The translations under genes and the position numbers were made by a program. From Thiobacillus sp. 65-1059 (lineage in GTDB: Bacteria > Pseudomonadota > Gammaproteobacteria > Burkholderiales > Thiobacillaceae), in contig MKUE01000099.1 of NCBI GenBank assembly GCA_001897675.1, forward strand, positions 1-64,000: DNA of 64,000 nucleotides. Direction: 5' to 3'. The notes below the pieces were generated by a model. The model ran no database searches, was not told the origin of the DNA, and was given only the letters and a program-made list of their open reading frames with translations. Within the stretch, counting starts at the first letter, position 1. Every line of letters starts with the position of its first letter. Shown here in pieces: positions 33,464 to 43,319 of this stretch.

Positions 33464-33616
33464 ATGCAGCCCATGCGGCGCCCGGTGCCTGCTGCCCTGG
33501 CCCGGACGATTCCGGCCCTTCCCGCCGCGCGGCCAGGCGGCATGCGGTCCGGCGTGCCGGAGGCAATGCGCTGGTAACATCGCGCGCATGCCGAGTCCGG
33601 TTTGGCGAAACGTCCA

Positions 33617-35074
33617 ATGTCACAAATACTGCCTGTCGTCCACATCCTGTCGAAAGTGCTGATGCTGTTCGCTTTCGCCTTTCTGCTGCCGCTGGGCGTT
33701 TCCACTGCGCTCGACGACGGAGCGCAGTTCGCTTACAAGCAGGCCATCCTGACGGCGTTCCTCTCCGGGGCGGGGCTCTGGCTGCTGTCGCGCCGCGGCA
33801 AGCGCGAACTGCAAACGCGCGACGGCTTCCTGCTGGTGGCGATGATCTGGACCGTGCTGCCGGTGTTTTCGACGATCCCGCTGCTGGCCTACATGCCGGA
33901 ACTGGGTTTCACCGATGCCTATTTCGAAGCCGTCTCGGGTTTGACGGCGACCGGGGCCACCGTGCTCTCGGGGCTGGACGCTCTGCCGCCCTCGATCAAT
34001 ATCTGGCGCACCGAAATGCACTGGCTGGGCGGCATGGGCGTGATCGTGCTGGTGGTGGCCGTGCTGCCGATGCTGGGGGTCGGCGGACGCCAGATGTTCA
34101 AGGCGGAAACGCCGACGCCGATGAAGGACAGCAAGCTCACGCCGCGCATGGCCGAAACCGCCAAGGGGCTGTGGCAGGTCTATGTTCTGGTCACGCTGAT
34201 GTGCATGGGGGCGTTGTGGGCGGGCGGCATGAACTGGATCGACGCGGTGGTGCATGGCTTCAGCGTGATGGGGCTGGGCGGCATGTCGTCGCACGATGCC
34301 AGCATCGGCTACTTCGACTCCGTGCTGCTCGAAATCATCATCATGGTGTTCGCGCTGATCGCGGGCATCAGCTTTTCCACCCACTTCATGGCTTTGCGCA
34401 CCCGCAGCCTGCTGGCCTACCGCTTCGATGCGGAAATTCGCTGGTATTTTACGGTGCTGGGCGTCAGCGTTGCCGGCGTCACCGGCTACCTGTGGCTGAA
34501 GGGCGTTTACCCTGAACTGCCGGATGCCCTGCGCTACGTTTCGTTCAACACCGTTTCGGTGGCCACCACGCTCGGGTTTTCCAACACCGACTACAACGCC
34601 TGGCCGTATTTCGCCCCGCTGTGGATGCTGTTTCTGTCGAGCTTCTGCGCCAGCTCCAGCTCCACCGGCGGCGGCATCAAGATGATGCGCGCCATGCTGC
34701 TCTGCAAGCAGCTTTACCGCGAGCTGGTCAAGCTGGTGCATCCTCACGCCGAAATCCACACCAAGATCGGCGCGCATGCGGTGCCCAACAAGATCATCTA
34801 TGCCGTGCTGGCGTTTTTCTTCGTCTATATTGCCTGCATCGTCGTCTTCACGTTTCTGCTGTCCGCGTCCGGACTCGACGTCTTCAGCGCCTTGACCGCC
34901 GTCGTTGCCATGATCAACAACACCGGACCGGGCCTGGGCCAGGTCGGTCCCGCCAGCAACTTCGCCGCGCTGAACGATTTCCAGATCTGGGTGTGCTGCT
35001 TCGCCATGCTGCTCGGGCGGCTGGAATTGTTCACCCTTTTGGTGGTGCTGACGCCGGCGTTCTGGAGGAAGTGA
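33617..35074 (+). CDS. trkH: Trk system potassium uptake protein TrkH
   Basis: MSQILPVVHILSKVLMLFAFAFLLPLG...VSGLTATGATVLSGLDALPPSINIWRTEMHWLGGMGVIVLVVAVLPMLGVGG. Confidence 0.95.
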   Translation: MSQILPVVHILSKVLMLFAFAFLLPLGVSTALDDGAQFAYKQAILTAFLSGAGLWLLSRRGKRELQTRDGFLLVAMIWTVLPVFSTIPLLAYMPELGFTDAYFEAVSGLTATGATVLSGLDALPPSINIWRTEMHWLGGMGVIVLVVAVLPMLGVGGRQMFKAETPTPMKDSKLTPRMAETAKGLWQVYVLVTLMCMGALWAGGMNWIDAVVHGFSVMGLGGMSSHDASIGYFDSVLLEIIIMVFALIAGISFSTHFMALRTRSLLAYRFDAEIRWYFTVLGVSVAGVTGYLWLKGVYPELPDALRYVSFNTVSVATTLGFSNTDYNAWPYFAPLWMLFLSSFCASSSSTGGGIKMMRAMLLCKQLYRELVKLVHPHAEIHTKIGAHAVPNKIIYAVLAFFFVYIACIVVFTFLLSASGLDVFSALTAVVAMINNTGPGLGQVGPASNFAALNDFQIWVCCFAMLLGRLELFTLLVVLTPAFWRK

Positions 35075-35397
35075 TGTCTGCCATCGACAATTTTGAAGCC
35101 ATGCTGGCGCAAGGGCGCGACAATGCCCTGCTGCGGTTCTCGCTGGGCAGCGAATACCTCAAGCAGGGCGACGCCGCCCGTGCCGCCGAGCACCTGCGGC
35201 GCGCGGTCGAACACGACGCGCAGTATTCCGCCGCCTGGAAACTGCTGGGCAAGGCGCTCACCGACAGCGCAGCCTGGAGCGAGGCGCTGGCCGCGTACCG
35301 GCAGGGCATCGCGGTGGCCGAGGCGCGCGGCGACAAGCAGGCGGCCAGGGAAATGGGCGTATTTGCACGGCGAATCGAGAAGCAGCTGCAGCCTTAG
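35074..35397 (+). CDS. tetratricopeptide-repeat protein
   Basis: [62 protein letters not shown]...; ATG overlaps trkH stop. Confidence 0.8.
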   Translation: MSAIDNFEAMLAQGRDNALLRFSLGSEYLKQGDAARAAEHLRRAVEHDAQYSAAWKLLGKALTDSAAWSEALAAYRQGIAVAEARGDKQAAREMGVFARRIEKQLQP

Positions 35398-35533
35398 AAT
35401 GGACGTTGACCGCTCGCCGCCCTGGCGGGGCCGGTCTGCCCGGTTCGTCGCCGGGCTGAAGTCCGCGGGTGCGCCCAACGGCCGTTTCCAGGTTGAGTTA
35501 GAATCCGGCGATCAACTTTTTCAGGAGCAGCAA

Positions 35534-35809
35534 ATGACGCGGATGGTGAATTGTGTGAAGCTTGGGCGCGAAGCCGAAGGTCTGGCCTTCCAGCCGGTGC
35601 CGGGGGACCTGGGCAAGAAGATTTTCGAGAACGTGTCGAAAGAAGCCTGGGCGGGCTGGCAGCGCCACCAGACCATGCTGATCAACGAAAACCGCCTCAA
35701 TCTGGCCGACCCGCAGGCACGCAGCTATTTGATGGAACAAATGGAGCGCTACTTCTTTGGCGGCGGCAATGTCGATACCGCCGCAGGCTACGTTCCGCCG
35801 GCCCGGTAA
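35534..35809 (+). CDS. yggX: Fe(2+)-trafficking / oxidative damage protection protein YggX
   Basis: [78 protein letters not shown]. Confidence 0.93.
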   Translation: MTRMVNCVKLGREAEGLAFQPVPGDLGKKIFENVSKEAWAGWQRHQTMLINENRLNLADPQARSYLMEQMERYFFGGGNVDTAAGYVPPAR

Positions 35810-35816
35810 ACACGGC

Positions 35817-35868
35817 GCCGCACCCATGCAAACGGGCTCCCGCGGGAGCCCGTTTGCATGGGTGCGGC
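35817..35868. repeat. perfect 52-bp palindrome filling a convergent intergenic region
   Basis: GCCGCACCCATGCAAACGGGCTCCCG|CGGGAGCCCGTTTGCATGGGTGCGGC between yggX (+) and phoU (-). Confidence 0.9.
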
Positions 35869-35874
35869 TGAAAA

Positions 35875-36576
35875 CTACAGCACTTCCTTTTCGATCTCCT
35901 CCAGCGAGGTGTGGCGCACGTCCTTGCCCTTGACCATGTAGACCACGTACTCCGACATGTTCTTGGCATGGTCGCCCATCCGCTCGATAGCCTTGGTGAC
36001 GAACAGGATGTCGATGAAAACCGAAATGGTGCGCGGGTCTTCCATCATGAAGGTGATGAGGTGGCGCAGGTTGAGGCGGAACTCCTCGTCCACCGACTGG
36101 TCCTGGCGCGCGATTTCCACCGCCAGGGTGGCATCCAGGCGGGCAAAGCCGTCGAGCGCCTTGCGCAGCATGTCGAGCACCAGATCGGCCATGTACTTGA
36201 CCTCGGTGAAGCGCGGCAGGCTGATGCGCTCGGACTGGTGGATCAGCCGGGACATGCGCGCGATCTTGGCGGCCTCGTCGCCGATGCGTTCGAGGTCGGT
36301 GATGGTCTTCACCACCATCATCACCATGCGCAGGTCGGACGCGGTGGGCTGGCGGCGCGCGATGATGTGGGTGCAGTCTTCGTCGATGGCGACTTCCAGC
36401 GCATTGACGTTGTGGTCGTTGGCCTCCACCTGGTTGGCCAGCTTCATGTCGCCCTTGGTGAGTGCTTCGATCGCGTTGATGATCTGCTCTTCGACCAGGC
36501 CGCCCATCTTCAGCACGTTGGCGCGCACGGCTTCCAGCTCGGCGTCGAATTGCTTGTAAGTGTGTTCAGTTAGCAT
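35875..36576 (-). CDS. phoU: phosphate transport system regulator PhoU
   Basis: MLTEHTYKQFDAELEAVRANVLKMGGLVEEQIINAIEALTKGD...ERIGDEAAKIARM...ERMGDHAKNMSEYVVYMVKGKDVRH. Confidence 0.95.
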   Translation of the reverse strand: MLTEHTYKQFDAELEAVRANVLKMGGLVEEQIINAIEALTKGDMKLANQVEANDHNVNALEVAIDEDCTHIIARRQPTASDLRMVMMVVKTITDLERIGDEAAKIARMSRLIHQSERISLPRFTEVKYMADLVLDMLRKALDGFARLDATLAVEIARQDQSVDEEFRLNLRHLITFMMEDPRTISVFIDILFVTKAIERMGDHAKNMSEYVVYMVKGKDVRHTSLEEIEKEVL

Positions 36577-36648
36577 CGTGTTGCCCTCTCCAGTAGTCCG
36601 CTTTTGATTATATGCCCCGCATTGTGACCATTGCATGCACGGCAGGTT

Positions 36649-37053
36649 TCACCGGGTGCTGAAGGGCAGTGCGTAACGCGTCCCGTCGATGTCGAGGTAC
36701 AGCACCCAGTCGCGCCGGCCGCTGACGCACGCAGGCAAGGTCACGGTTGCGCCAAACGCGCCGTCCGGGGCGGGGCGCAGGTCATAGCGGTTAAAGCCCA
36801 TGTCCATGCCGCTCATCTGCAGTTCCGCGCTGATCCGGCCGGCGCCCGGCGCGCGGACGCTCAGCTCGAAAGCCTCCAGCGGCGCCGGCTGCGACGAAAA
36901 GCGCAGGCGTGCGGTTGTGCCGCGGTGGTCGAACGCGCAGCCGGCCAGCGGGTCGGCGCAACTCACCGCCACCGCTGCGGCCGGACGCTTCAGCCAATAG
37001 CCGGCCGCTGCGATGGCCGCCAGCACGACAACCAGTATCAGCGCCCGCTTCAT
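36649..37053 (-). CDS. hypothetical membrane-anchored/exported protein
   Basis: MKRALILVVVLAAIAAAGYWLKRPAAA...; single N-terminal hydrophobic segment; family not recognised. Confidence 0.6.
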   Translation of the reverse strand: MKRALILVVVLAAIAAAGYWLKRPAAAVAVSCADPLAGCAFDHRGTTARLRFSSQPAPLEAFELSVRAPGAGRISAELQMSGMDMGFNRYDLRPAPDGAFGATVTLPACVSGRRDWVLYLDIDGTRYALPFSTR

Positions 37054-37991
37054 GTCCAGGCGCCCCGCAGCAGCGCCACACCGTGCGCGCCGTGCGACTG
37101 GGCCAGCGCCACGTCGTGGCGCTCCAGCCCGCCCAGCCCGTACACCGGGATCGGACTGGCGGCGGCCAGCTCGGCGAACCGGTCCCAGCCGAGCGTGGCC
37201 GCGCCCGGATGGGTGAGCGTGGGCAGCACCGGCGACAGCAGCGCAAAATCGGCCCCGATCGCGGCGGCATGCGCCAGCTCGGCAGCGTCGTGGCACGACA
37301 CCCCTAGCCATACGCAATCGGGACGCGCGGTCAATGCGGCGGCGGCGGCCGAATCCAGATGCACGCCGTCGGCGCCCGCCGCGCGCGCCAGTTCCGGACT
37401 GCCGTTGACCAGCACGCGCGCGCCATGCAGATGGGCGCGGCGCACGGTCGCCTGCGCGAGTTGCAGGCGCGTGTCCTGCGGCAGCGTCTTGTCGCGCAGC
37501 TGGATCAGCCGCAGGCCGTTATGCAGGGCGACATCCAGCCGCGCCAGGAAGGTATCGACGCCGAGCGACTCGGCGTGAGAAATCCCCAGCAGCGGCGGCA
37601 GCGACAGCGCCTTCAGGATCGGAAAGTTGGCGGGCAGCAGCGGCGTCACCTCGACCGCGTCGGGCAGCTGCCAGGAAAAAACCTGCCCTTCGCGCGGGTG
37701 CGGCTCGCCCTGCCATTCGAACACGCGAAAGAAATTCAGCCGCACCGTGGCATGCGGGTATTCGAACACCCGGGTGATCCAGCGGCAGGCGCGGGAAACG
37801 ACGATGCCGAGCTCCTCGTGCAGTTCGCGCGCCAGCGATTCGCCCAGCGATTCGCCCGGCTCCACCTTGCCGCCGGGGAATTCCCAGTAGCCCGCATAGA
37901 CCTTGCCCGGCGGCCGCTGCGCTAGCAGCACCCGGCCATCGGGCCGGGTCAGCACGGCCGCCACGACTTCCGTGATGGGCGGCGGGGTCAT
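37050..37991 (-). CDS. Nudix hydrolase (MutT-like) fused to thiamine-phosphate-synthase-like domain
   Basis: VVAAVLTRPDGRVLLAQRPPGKVYAGYWEFPGGKVEPGESLGESLARELHEELGI plus ThiE-like LIQLRDKTLP...VLVNGSPELARAAGADGVHLDS...GLGG. Confidence 0.88.
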   Translation of the reverse strand: MTPPPITEVVAAVLTRPDGRVLLAQRPPGKVYAGYWEFPGGKVEPGESLGESLARELHEELGIVVSRACRWITRVFEYPHATVRLNFFRVFEWQGEPHPREGQVFSWQLPDAVEVTPLLPANFPILKALSLPPLLGISHAESLGVDTFLARLDVALHNGLRLIQLRDKTLPQDTRLQLAQATVRRAHLHGARVLVNGSPELARAAGADGVHLDSAAAAALTARPDCVWLGVSCHDAAELAHAAAIGADFALLSPVLPTLTHPGAATLGWDRFAELAAASPIPVYGLGGLERHDVALAQSHGAHGVALLRGAWT

Positions 37992-38827
37992 CGCTTCCCC
38001 GCCCAGTCGCGCGCGAACTGCCACGCCACCCGGCCGTTGCGAGCGCCGCGTCCGAGCGACCACTGCAGGGCGGCCCGCCCGAACGCTTCGTCCGGCGTTG
38101 CGCCAAGGCGCTCGGCCCAGTGCCGGGCGATCGCCAGATAGGTTTCCTGGTCCATGCCGTGGAACGCCACCCACAGCCCGAAGCGGTCGGACAGCGAAAC
38201 CTTTTCCTCGGTCGCCTCGCCCGGATGCACCTCGCCGCCGAGATGTTTCGTTTCCAGGTTTTCCGCCATGTATTCCGGCATCAGGTGGCGGCGGTTGCTG
38301 GTGGCGTAGATCAGCACGTTGTCGGAGGGCCCCGCCAGCGAGCCGTCGAGCGCGGCCTTCAGGCTGGCGTAGCCGGCTTCGTGCTCGGCGAAAGTCAGGT
38401 CGTCGATGAAGACGATGAAGCGATAGTCGGCATCCGCCAGCAGCTCGAACAGGTCCGGCAGGCTCGGCAGCCCGGCCTTGTCGACCTCGATCAGGCGCAG
38501 CCCCTTCGCCGCGTATTTGGCGTGCACGGCCTTCACCAGCGAGGACTTGCCGCAGCCGCGCGCGCCGGTCAGCAGCACGTTGTTGGCGGGCCTGCCGGCG
38601 ACGAACTGGCGCGTGTTGGCGTCCACCCGCTGCTTCTGCTCGTCGATCGCCAGCAGGTCTTTCAATGCCGCCCGCTGCGGGTGCAGGATCGGCTTCAGTC
38701 CGCCGGCCTGCGCCGACCAGCGCGCGGCGCGCACGTTTTTCCAATCCAGCCCCGGAGCGGCGGCGGGGGGGTCGAGGCGGTCGAGCAGGCGTTCGATGCG
38801 GGGCAGGAGGGCGGCGAAATCGGTCAT
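37988..38827 (-). CDS. DUF815 family P-loop ATPase
   Basis: NNVLLTGARGCGKSSLVKAVHAKYAAKGLRLIEVDK..., FIVFIDDLTFAEHEAGYASLKAALDGS, SNRRHLMPEYMAEN. Confidence 0.88.
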   Translation of the reverse strand: MTDFAALLPRIERLLDRLDPPAAAPGLDWKNVRAARWSAQAGGLKPILHPQRAALKDLLAIDEQKQRVDANTRQFVAGRPANNVLLTGARGCGKSSLVKAVHAKYAAKGLRLIEVDKAGLPSLPDLFELLADADYRFIVFIDDLTFAEHEAGYASLKAALDGSLAGPSDNVLIYATSNRRHLMPEYMAENLETKHLGGEVHPGEATEEKVSLSDRFGLWVAFHGMDQETYLAIARHWAERLGATPDEAFGRAALQWSLGRGARNGRVAWQFARDWAGKR

Positions 38828-38962
38828 GCGGGGATTCTAGCCGCTTAGGAAAAATTTAGGTTTTCGCTAGCAAAGACTTATCAACGGGCGCCTGGCAATC
38901 CGCCTAAGCTGCCGGTCGCTCGGCGCATCGTGCGCCCCGCAACGAAACAGGAGAGTATTGCC

Positions 38963-39460
38963 ATGAAGACAACTTTGAAAATCGCCGGCGCGCTGCTTGC
39001 CGGCTGGGCCGGGCTGGCGGGGGCGCAGCCGCCCGCCGGCGACGCCGACATCCGCCACGGCCGCTATCTGATCCAGACCTCGGGCTGCAACGATTGCCAT
39101 ACCGTCGGCTACATGCAGAAAAACGGCCAGGTGCCCGAGGCCGAATGGCTGACCGGCGACGCGATGGGATGGCAGGGGCCGTGGGGCACGACTTACGCCA
39201 CCAATCTGCGCCTGCTGTTCCAGCAAGTGGACGAGCAGGCCTGGCTGGCGCGGGCACGCCAGCCGATGCGGCCGCCGATGCCGTCGCCGTCGCTGCGTGC
39301 CATGAGCGATGACGACCTCAGGGCGATCTACCGTTACGTGCGCAGCCTCGGCGTGAAGGGCTCGCCCGCGCCAGCCTACGTGCCGCCCGGCGGCAAGGTG
39401 GCGACGCCGTATTTCGATTTCACGCCGAAGAACCTGCCGCCGATGGCCAGCCAGCGCTAG
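38963..39460 (+). CDS. mono-haem c-type cytochrome
   Basis: Signal peptide MKTTLKIAGALLAGWAGLAGAQ; haem motif CNDCH. Confidence 0.8.
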   Translation: MKTTLKIAGALLAGWAGLAGAQPPAGDADIRHGRYLIQTSGCNDCHTVGYMQKNGQVPEAEWLTGDAMGWQGPWGTTYATNLRLLFQQVDEQAWLARARQPMRPPMPSPSLRAMSDDDLRAIYRYVRSLGVKGSPAPAYVPPGGKVATPYFDFTPKNLPPMASQR

Positions 39461-40767
39461 CTCATCGCGTGCAAGGCCAGCGGGCGGTCCAGCACCAGGC
39501 GAAAGCGGCCGCGTCCGGTCTTTTCCAGCGCGATGGCCGGGCAGCGTTCGGCGAGCCGGCGTTGCAGCAGGAGCAGCCGGGTTTCCAGGTTGTCGCCGCC
39601 GTCGGGCAGTGGCAGGCGCCGGTCGCGGCGCAGTTCGCGGTTGCAGAAATCGCGGCGGCCGCTTTGGGCGTGTTCGTTGAGCAGCGTCCACAGAATGCTG
39701 CCGGCGACGCCCTTGATGAGGTAGTCGTTGTCGATGAACACGCTGTGGTCATCGGGAAAGTAGCGCACCGCGAGCGGCGCGCCGGTGGGGGCTGGCGTGG
39801 CCGCGGCCGGCAGGGGCTCGGCATCGTCCGGCAGGGCCGCCAGCTGCGCGAGCAGCGCGGCGAGGTGGCGGCCATAGATCGCCAGCGCGTCCTCGTCGGC
39901 GTGGCTGAAGAAGGCATCGTGTTCGCTTTCGGCGTAGAGCACGCCCAGCAGGCGGTCGGCGTGCATGAGCGGCACCGCGATCTGGCTGTGCGGTTCGGCC
40001 AGCACCGGCAACGGGATGCGCGGCTCGTGCGGCGCGGCCGTGCGCAGCGCCGCATGGTAGGCGTAATCGCCGGTGCGGTGATTGATGCGGACGAGAATCC
40101 GCTCGTGCGCCGCCACGCCGATGATGCCCTTGCCCAGCGCCACCTCGGCGCCGATTCCGGAATGGCCGTAGCCCATGCTCGCCAGGGTGTAGAGCGACGC
40201 GCCGGTCTCGTCCAGCATCGTCAGGAGCGCGTGGCGGATGCCGAAGCCTGGCGTGAGCGCGGCGAGCGCACGGTCGGCCAGTTGTGCAAGTTCGTCGCAC
40301 GCGCCCAGATGGTCGAGGGTGCGGCGCAGGCGCAGCAGCGCATCGGGCGGCGGCGGCGCGGGCGGCAGGCGGTGATCGACCGCCTCGATGTCGAGCACCC
40401 GGTAGATGTCCGCGCCGCGCAGCACGAACACCTTGCCCATGCCGCTTTGCGCGGCGATGCCGGCGAGCTGTGCCTTCATGTATTGGAAAAGCGGTCCGCC
40501 GGTCTCGGTGCGCAAGTACTGCACGCGCAGACGGTAGTGGCGAAAGCTGCCCGGCTCGACCACCTGCACCTGCGCGTAAGGATGGGCGAGCACGTTCTCG
40601 CGCGTCTTGCTGAAAAACTGGTACGACAGCGCCACGTGTTCGGCGTCGACGTAATGCACCTGCGAGGCGTAGGCCACGTTGGGGGTGCCGTCCGGTGCGC
40701 AGGTAGCGATCACGGCGGGAATCGCGCCGTCGAGGCAGGCGCGCAGCGACTCCAGCGCGGGCTTCAT
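39457..40767 (-). CDS. PNPOx-like flavin-binding split barrel + GAF + C-terminal winged-helix-like protein
   Basis: GAIPAVIATCAPDGTPNVAYASQVHYVDAEHVALSYQFFSKTREN (PNPOx-like) then GAF-like IGVAAHERILVRINHR...IAVPLMHADRLLGVLYAESE; C-terminal VRYFPDDHSVFIDNDYLIKGVAGSILWTLLNEH. Confidence 0.65.
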   Translation of the reverse strand: MKPALESLRACLDGAIPAVIATCAPDGTPNVAYASQVHYVDAEHVALSYQFFSKTRENVLAHPYAQVQVVEPGSFRHYRLRVQYLRTETGGPLFQYMKAQLAGIAAQSGMGKVFVLRGADIYRVLDIEAVDHRLPPAPPPPDALLRLRRTLDHLGACDELAQLADRALAALTPGFGIRHALLTMLDETGASLYTLASMGYGHSGIGAEVALGKGIIGVAAHERILVRINHRTGDYAYHAALRTAAPHEPRIPLPVLAEPHSQIAVPLMHADRLLGVLYAESEHDAFFSHADEDALAIYGRHLAALLAQLAALPDDAEPLPAAATPAPTGAPLAVRYFPDDHSVFIDNDYLIKGVAGSILWTLLNEHAQSGRRDFCNRELRRDRRLPLPDGGDNLETRLLLLQRRLAERCPAIALEKTGRGRFRLVLDRPLALHAMS

Positions 40768-41249
40768 GCCGTCGCCAGCACGCGGCCGGCGGCCGGGCCG
40801 GGGGTCTGGTCGAAGACGACTTCCGGGGCGAAGCGCAGCGCCGCCAGATCGCCCGCCGCCGTCAATGCCGTCAGGCCGCGCACCAGTTCGTCGCCGTAGC
40901 CCAGTGCAGCGAGTTCGCCGCCGAATGCGGCCGCGTAGCGCGCATGACAGGCATGGTGCGCCGAGTTCGGCGCCACGCGCGCCGCACAGGGGGCCTTGAG
41001 CTGCAGCGTCGCATGCGTTGCCGGATGGCTGAACACCGCCGCGATGCCGCTGCCGGCGTCCAGCGCGTCCAGCACCTCGCGGCCGCGCCCGGCCGCGAGC
41101 AGCACCGTCAGCGCGCGCCGGTCGCGCGCCACCAGCACGCCCTGCGCCCGGCATACGCAGGGCCAGCCGTCGCGCCCGACCGCACCGACGTTGATCGACA
41201 GCGGGCCCTGCAGGAAGGCGGCCTGTTCGGCGCTGAGCCGGATGCTCAT
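40764..41249 (-). CDS. pyridoxamine 5'-phosphate oxidase-like protein
   Basis: MSIRLSAEQAAFLQGPLSINVGAVGRDGWPCVCRAQGVLVARDRRALTVLL...; 4-bp overlap with downstream GAF gene. Confidence 0.6.
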   Translation of the reverse strand: MSIRLSAEQAAFLQGPLSINVGAVGRDGWPCVCRAQGVLVARDRRALTVLLAAGRGREVLDALDAGSGIAAVFSHPATHATLQLKAPCAARVAPNSAHHACHARYAAAFGGELAALGYGDELVRGLTALTAAGDLAALRFAPEVVFDQTPGPAAGRVLATA

Positions 41250-41253
41250 GGCA

Positions 41254-42480
41254 TCAGGTACGGTATTCCGCGTTGATCTTCACGTAGTCGTACGAAAAAT
41301 CGCAGGTCCATACCGTGGCGTCCGCGTGGCCGCGGTTCAGCACCACGCGCACGGCGATGTCGGCTTCCTTCATCACGGCTGCGCCCTGCGCCTCGGTATA
41401 GCTTGCCGCGCGGCCGCCCCGCTCCGCCACCAGCACGTCGCCCAGGTAAACCTGCAAGGCGTTGACGTCGAGGTCGGTCACGCCGGCATAGCCGATGGCG
41501 GCAAGGATGCGCCCGAGGTTGGGATCGCTGGCGAAAAAGGCGGTCTTGACCAGCGGCGAACGCGCGATGGCGTAGGCGATCTGCTTGCATTCGGCACGGT
41601 CGCGGCCGCCCTCGACCGCCACGGTGATGAACTTGGTCGCCCCCTCGCCGTCGCGCGCCATCGCCTGCGCCAGGCCGATGGCCACCTCGCTCAAGGCGGC
41701 TTTCAGCGCGGCGTAGTCGGCGCTGGCGCTGTCGGCAATTTCGGCATTGCCGGCCTGGCCGGTGGCGATCAGGATGAAGCTGTCGTTGGTCGAGGTGTCG
41801 CCGTCGACGGTGACGCAGTTGAACGACACGTCGGCCACCTCCTTCACCAGCTGCGGCATCAGGCCGGGCGCGATCACAGCGTCGGTCGCCACATAGCCGA
41901 GCATGGTCGCCATGTTGGGATGGATCATGCCGGAGCCCTTGGCGATGCCGGTAACCGTGAGCGTGCTGCCGCCGACCTGTATCTGACGCGAGACGCCCTT
42001 GGCGACGATGTCGGTGGTCATGATCGCGTGCGCGGCCTCGCTCCAGTGGTCCGGAGCGAGGTCGGCCCGGGCGGCGGGCAGCGCGGGCAGGATCCTGTCG
42101 ACCGGCAGCGGCTCCAGGATCACCCCGGTGGAAAACGGCAGCACGTTTTCCGCCGCGCACCCCATCAACTGCGCCACCGCCTCGCAAGTCCGGCGCGCGC
42201 GCGCGAGTCCTTCCTCGCCGGTGCCGGCGTTGGCATTGCCGGTATTGATCAGCAGGGCGCGGATGTCGCCCTGCGCCAGATGCTGTTTGCAGACGGCGAC
42301 CGGCGCGGCGCAGAAGCGGTTTTGCGTGAACACCCCGGCCACCCGGGAGCCGGGCGCAAGCTCGATCAGGGTGATGTCGCGGCGTCCGGGTTTCTTGATG
42401 CCGGCGGACGCAATGCCGAGGCGTACGCCGGCAACCGGCAGCAGGGAGGCGGGGTCGGGGGCGGAGAGGTTGACGGGCAT
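41254..42480 (-). CDS. argJ: bifunctional glutamate N-acetyltransferase / amino-acid acetyltransferase ArgJ
   Basis: [60 protein letters not shown]. Confidence 0.96.
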   Translation of the reverse strand: MPVNLSAPDPASLLPVAGVRLGIASAGIKKPGRRDITLIELAPGSRVAGVFTQNRFCAAPVAVCKQHLAQGDIRALLINTGNANAGTGEEGLARARRTCEAVAQLMGCAAENVLPFSTGVILEPLPVDRILPALPAARADLAPDHWSEAAHAIMTTDIVAKGVSRQIQVGGSTLTVTGIAKGSGMIHPNMATMLGYVATDAVIAPGLMPQLVKEVADVSFNCVTVDGDTSTNDSFILIATGQAGNAEIADSASADYAALKAALSEVAIGLAQAMARDGEGATKFITVAVEGGRDRAECKQIAYAIARSPLVKTAFFASDPNLGRILAAIGYAGVTDLDVNALQVYLGDVLVAERGGRAASYTEAQGAAVMKEADIAVRVVLNRGHADATVWTCDFSYDYVKINAEYRT

Positions 42481-42544
42481 GAGGGCTTCGCAAGACGGAA
42501 AGCCGCCATTTTATGCCGCACAGGCGGCAAATGGATGGCGCGGC

Positions 42545-42784
42545 TTACTGCGCGCGCCCCCGCAGCCAGTTCACGACGCGGCGAAATCCGGGCCGCCATG
42601 GCCATACCGGGTCGAGCTCGATCGAACGCGCCAGCGCCGCCAGCGCAATCAGCGCAAATACGGAAAACAGCAGTTGCGAGACGAGTTGGCGCGGCGTGAG
42701 CATGCCGATGGGCTGGTCGAGGAAGCCCGGAACATAGAACAGGCTGGCAAACGCCGCGAAAAGGAAGGCCGGGCCGAGATACAT
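42545..42784 (-). CDS. small membrane protein of unknown function
   Basis: MYLGPAFLFAAFASLFYVPGFLDQPIGMLTPRQLVSQLLFSVFALIALAALARSIELD...; two hydrophobic segments. Confidence 0.5.
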   Translation of the reverse strand: MYLGPAFLFAAFASLFYVPGFLDQPIGMLTPRQLVSQLLFSVFALIALAALARSIELDPVWPWRPGFRRVVNWLRGRAQ

Positions 42785-42918
42785 GATGTCCGCAGTCTGA
42801 GTCGTTGTGCCAAGGCATCATGCAAACCTTGTGCCTGCCAAGCAAAGGCAAGCAAAAACAACGCGTTGGGATGGCTGGCCCGACCGGCCCGGCCATGAAA
42901 TGTAAATTAATTCGACGG

Positions 42919-43257
42919 CTATTTGTCGAGCGGCGGGGCGGCGAACTTGCGCAGGATTTCGTGCGACAGCGAATAGAACTGCGGCGTGGGGCCGAGGTCT
43001 TCGTAGATCGGGTCGCCGTAGTCGTCTTCGGCGATGATGCGGTTGCCGGGAATGTAGGGCATGGCAACCTCCAGTTCGTCGAGGGCGGCACGGATCAGGT
43101 CGGCCATCAGCTGGGAGTCGCTGCGGCCGGGGTACATGACGTGCAGGGCTTCCACCCGTGCAGCGTCGCGTAACGGCAAATGGACGGCATAGACGCGCAC
43201 GTCCGCGCGCGCATGTCCCTCCTTGCCCCAGCGTTGAATCAATTCGGCGATGCGCAT
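42919..43257 (-). CDS. hypothetical protein
   Basis: [68 protein letters not shown]...; family not securely recognised. Confidence 0.55.
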   Translation of the reverse strand: MRIAELIQRWGKEGHARADVRVYAVHLPLRDAARVEALHVMYPGRSDSQLMADLIRAALDELEVAMPYIPGNRIIAEDDYGDPIYEDLGPTPQFYSLSHEILRKFAAPPLDK

Positions 43258-43319
43258 GAGTCTTCCCCTGCCTGCGATGGTTTTGTTATAGCAAAGCCGC
43301 CTGCAAGACAAGGCCGGGT

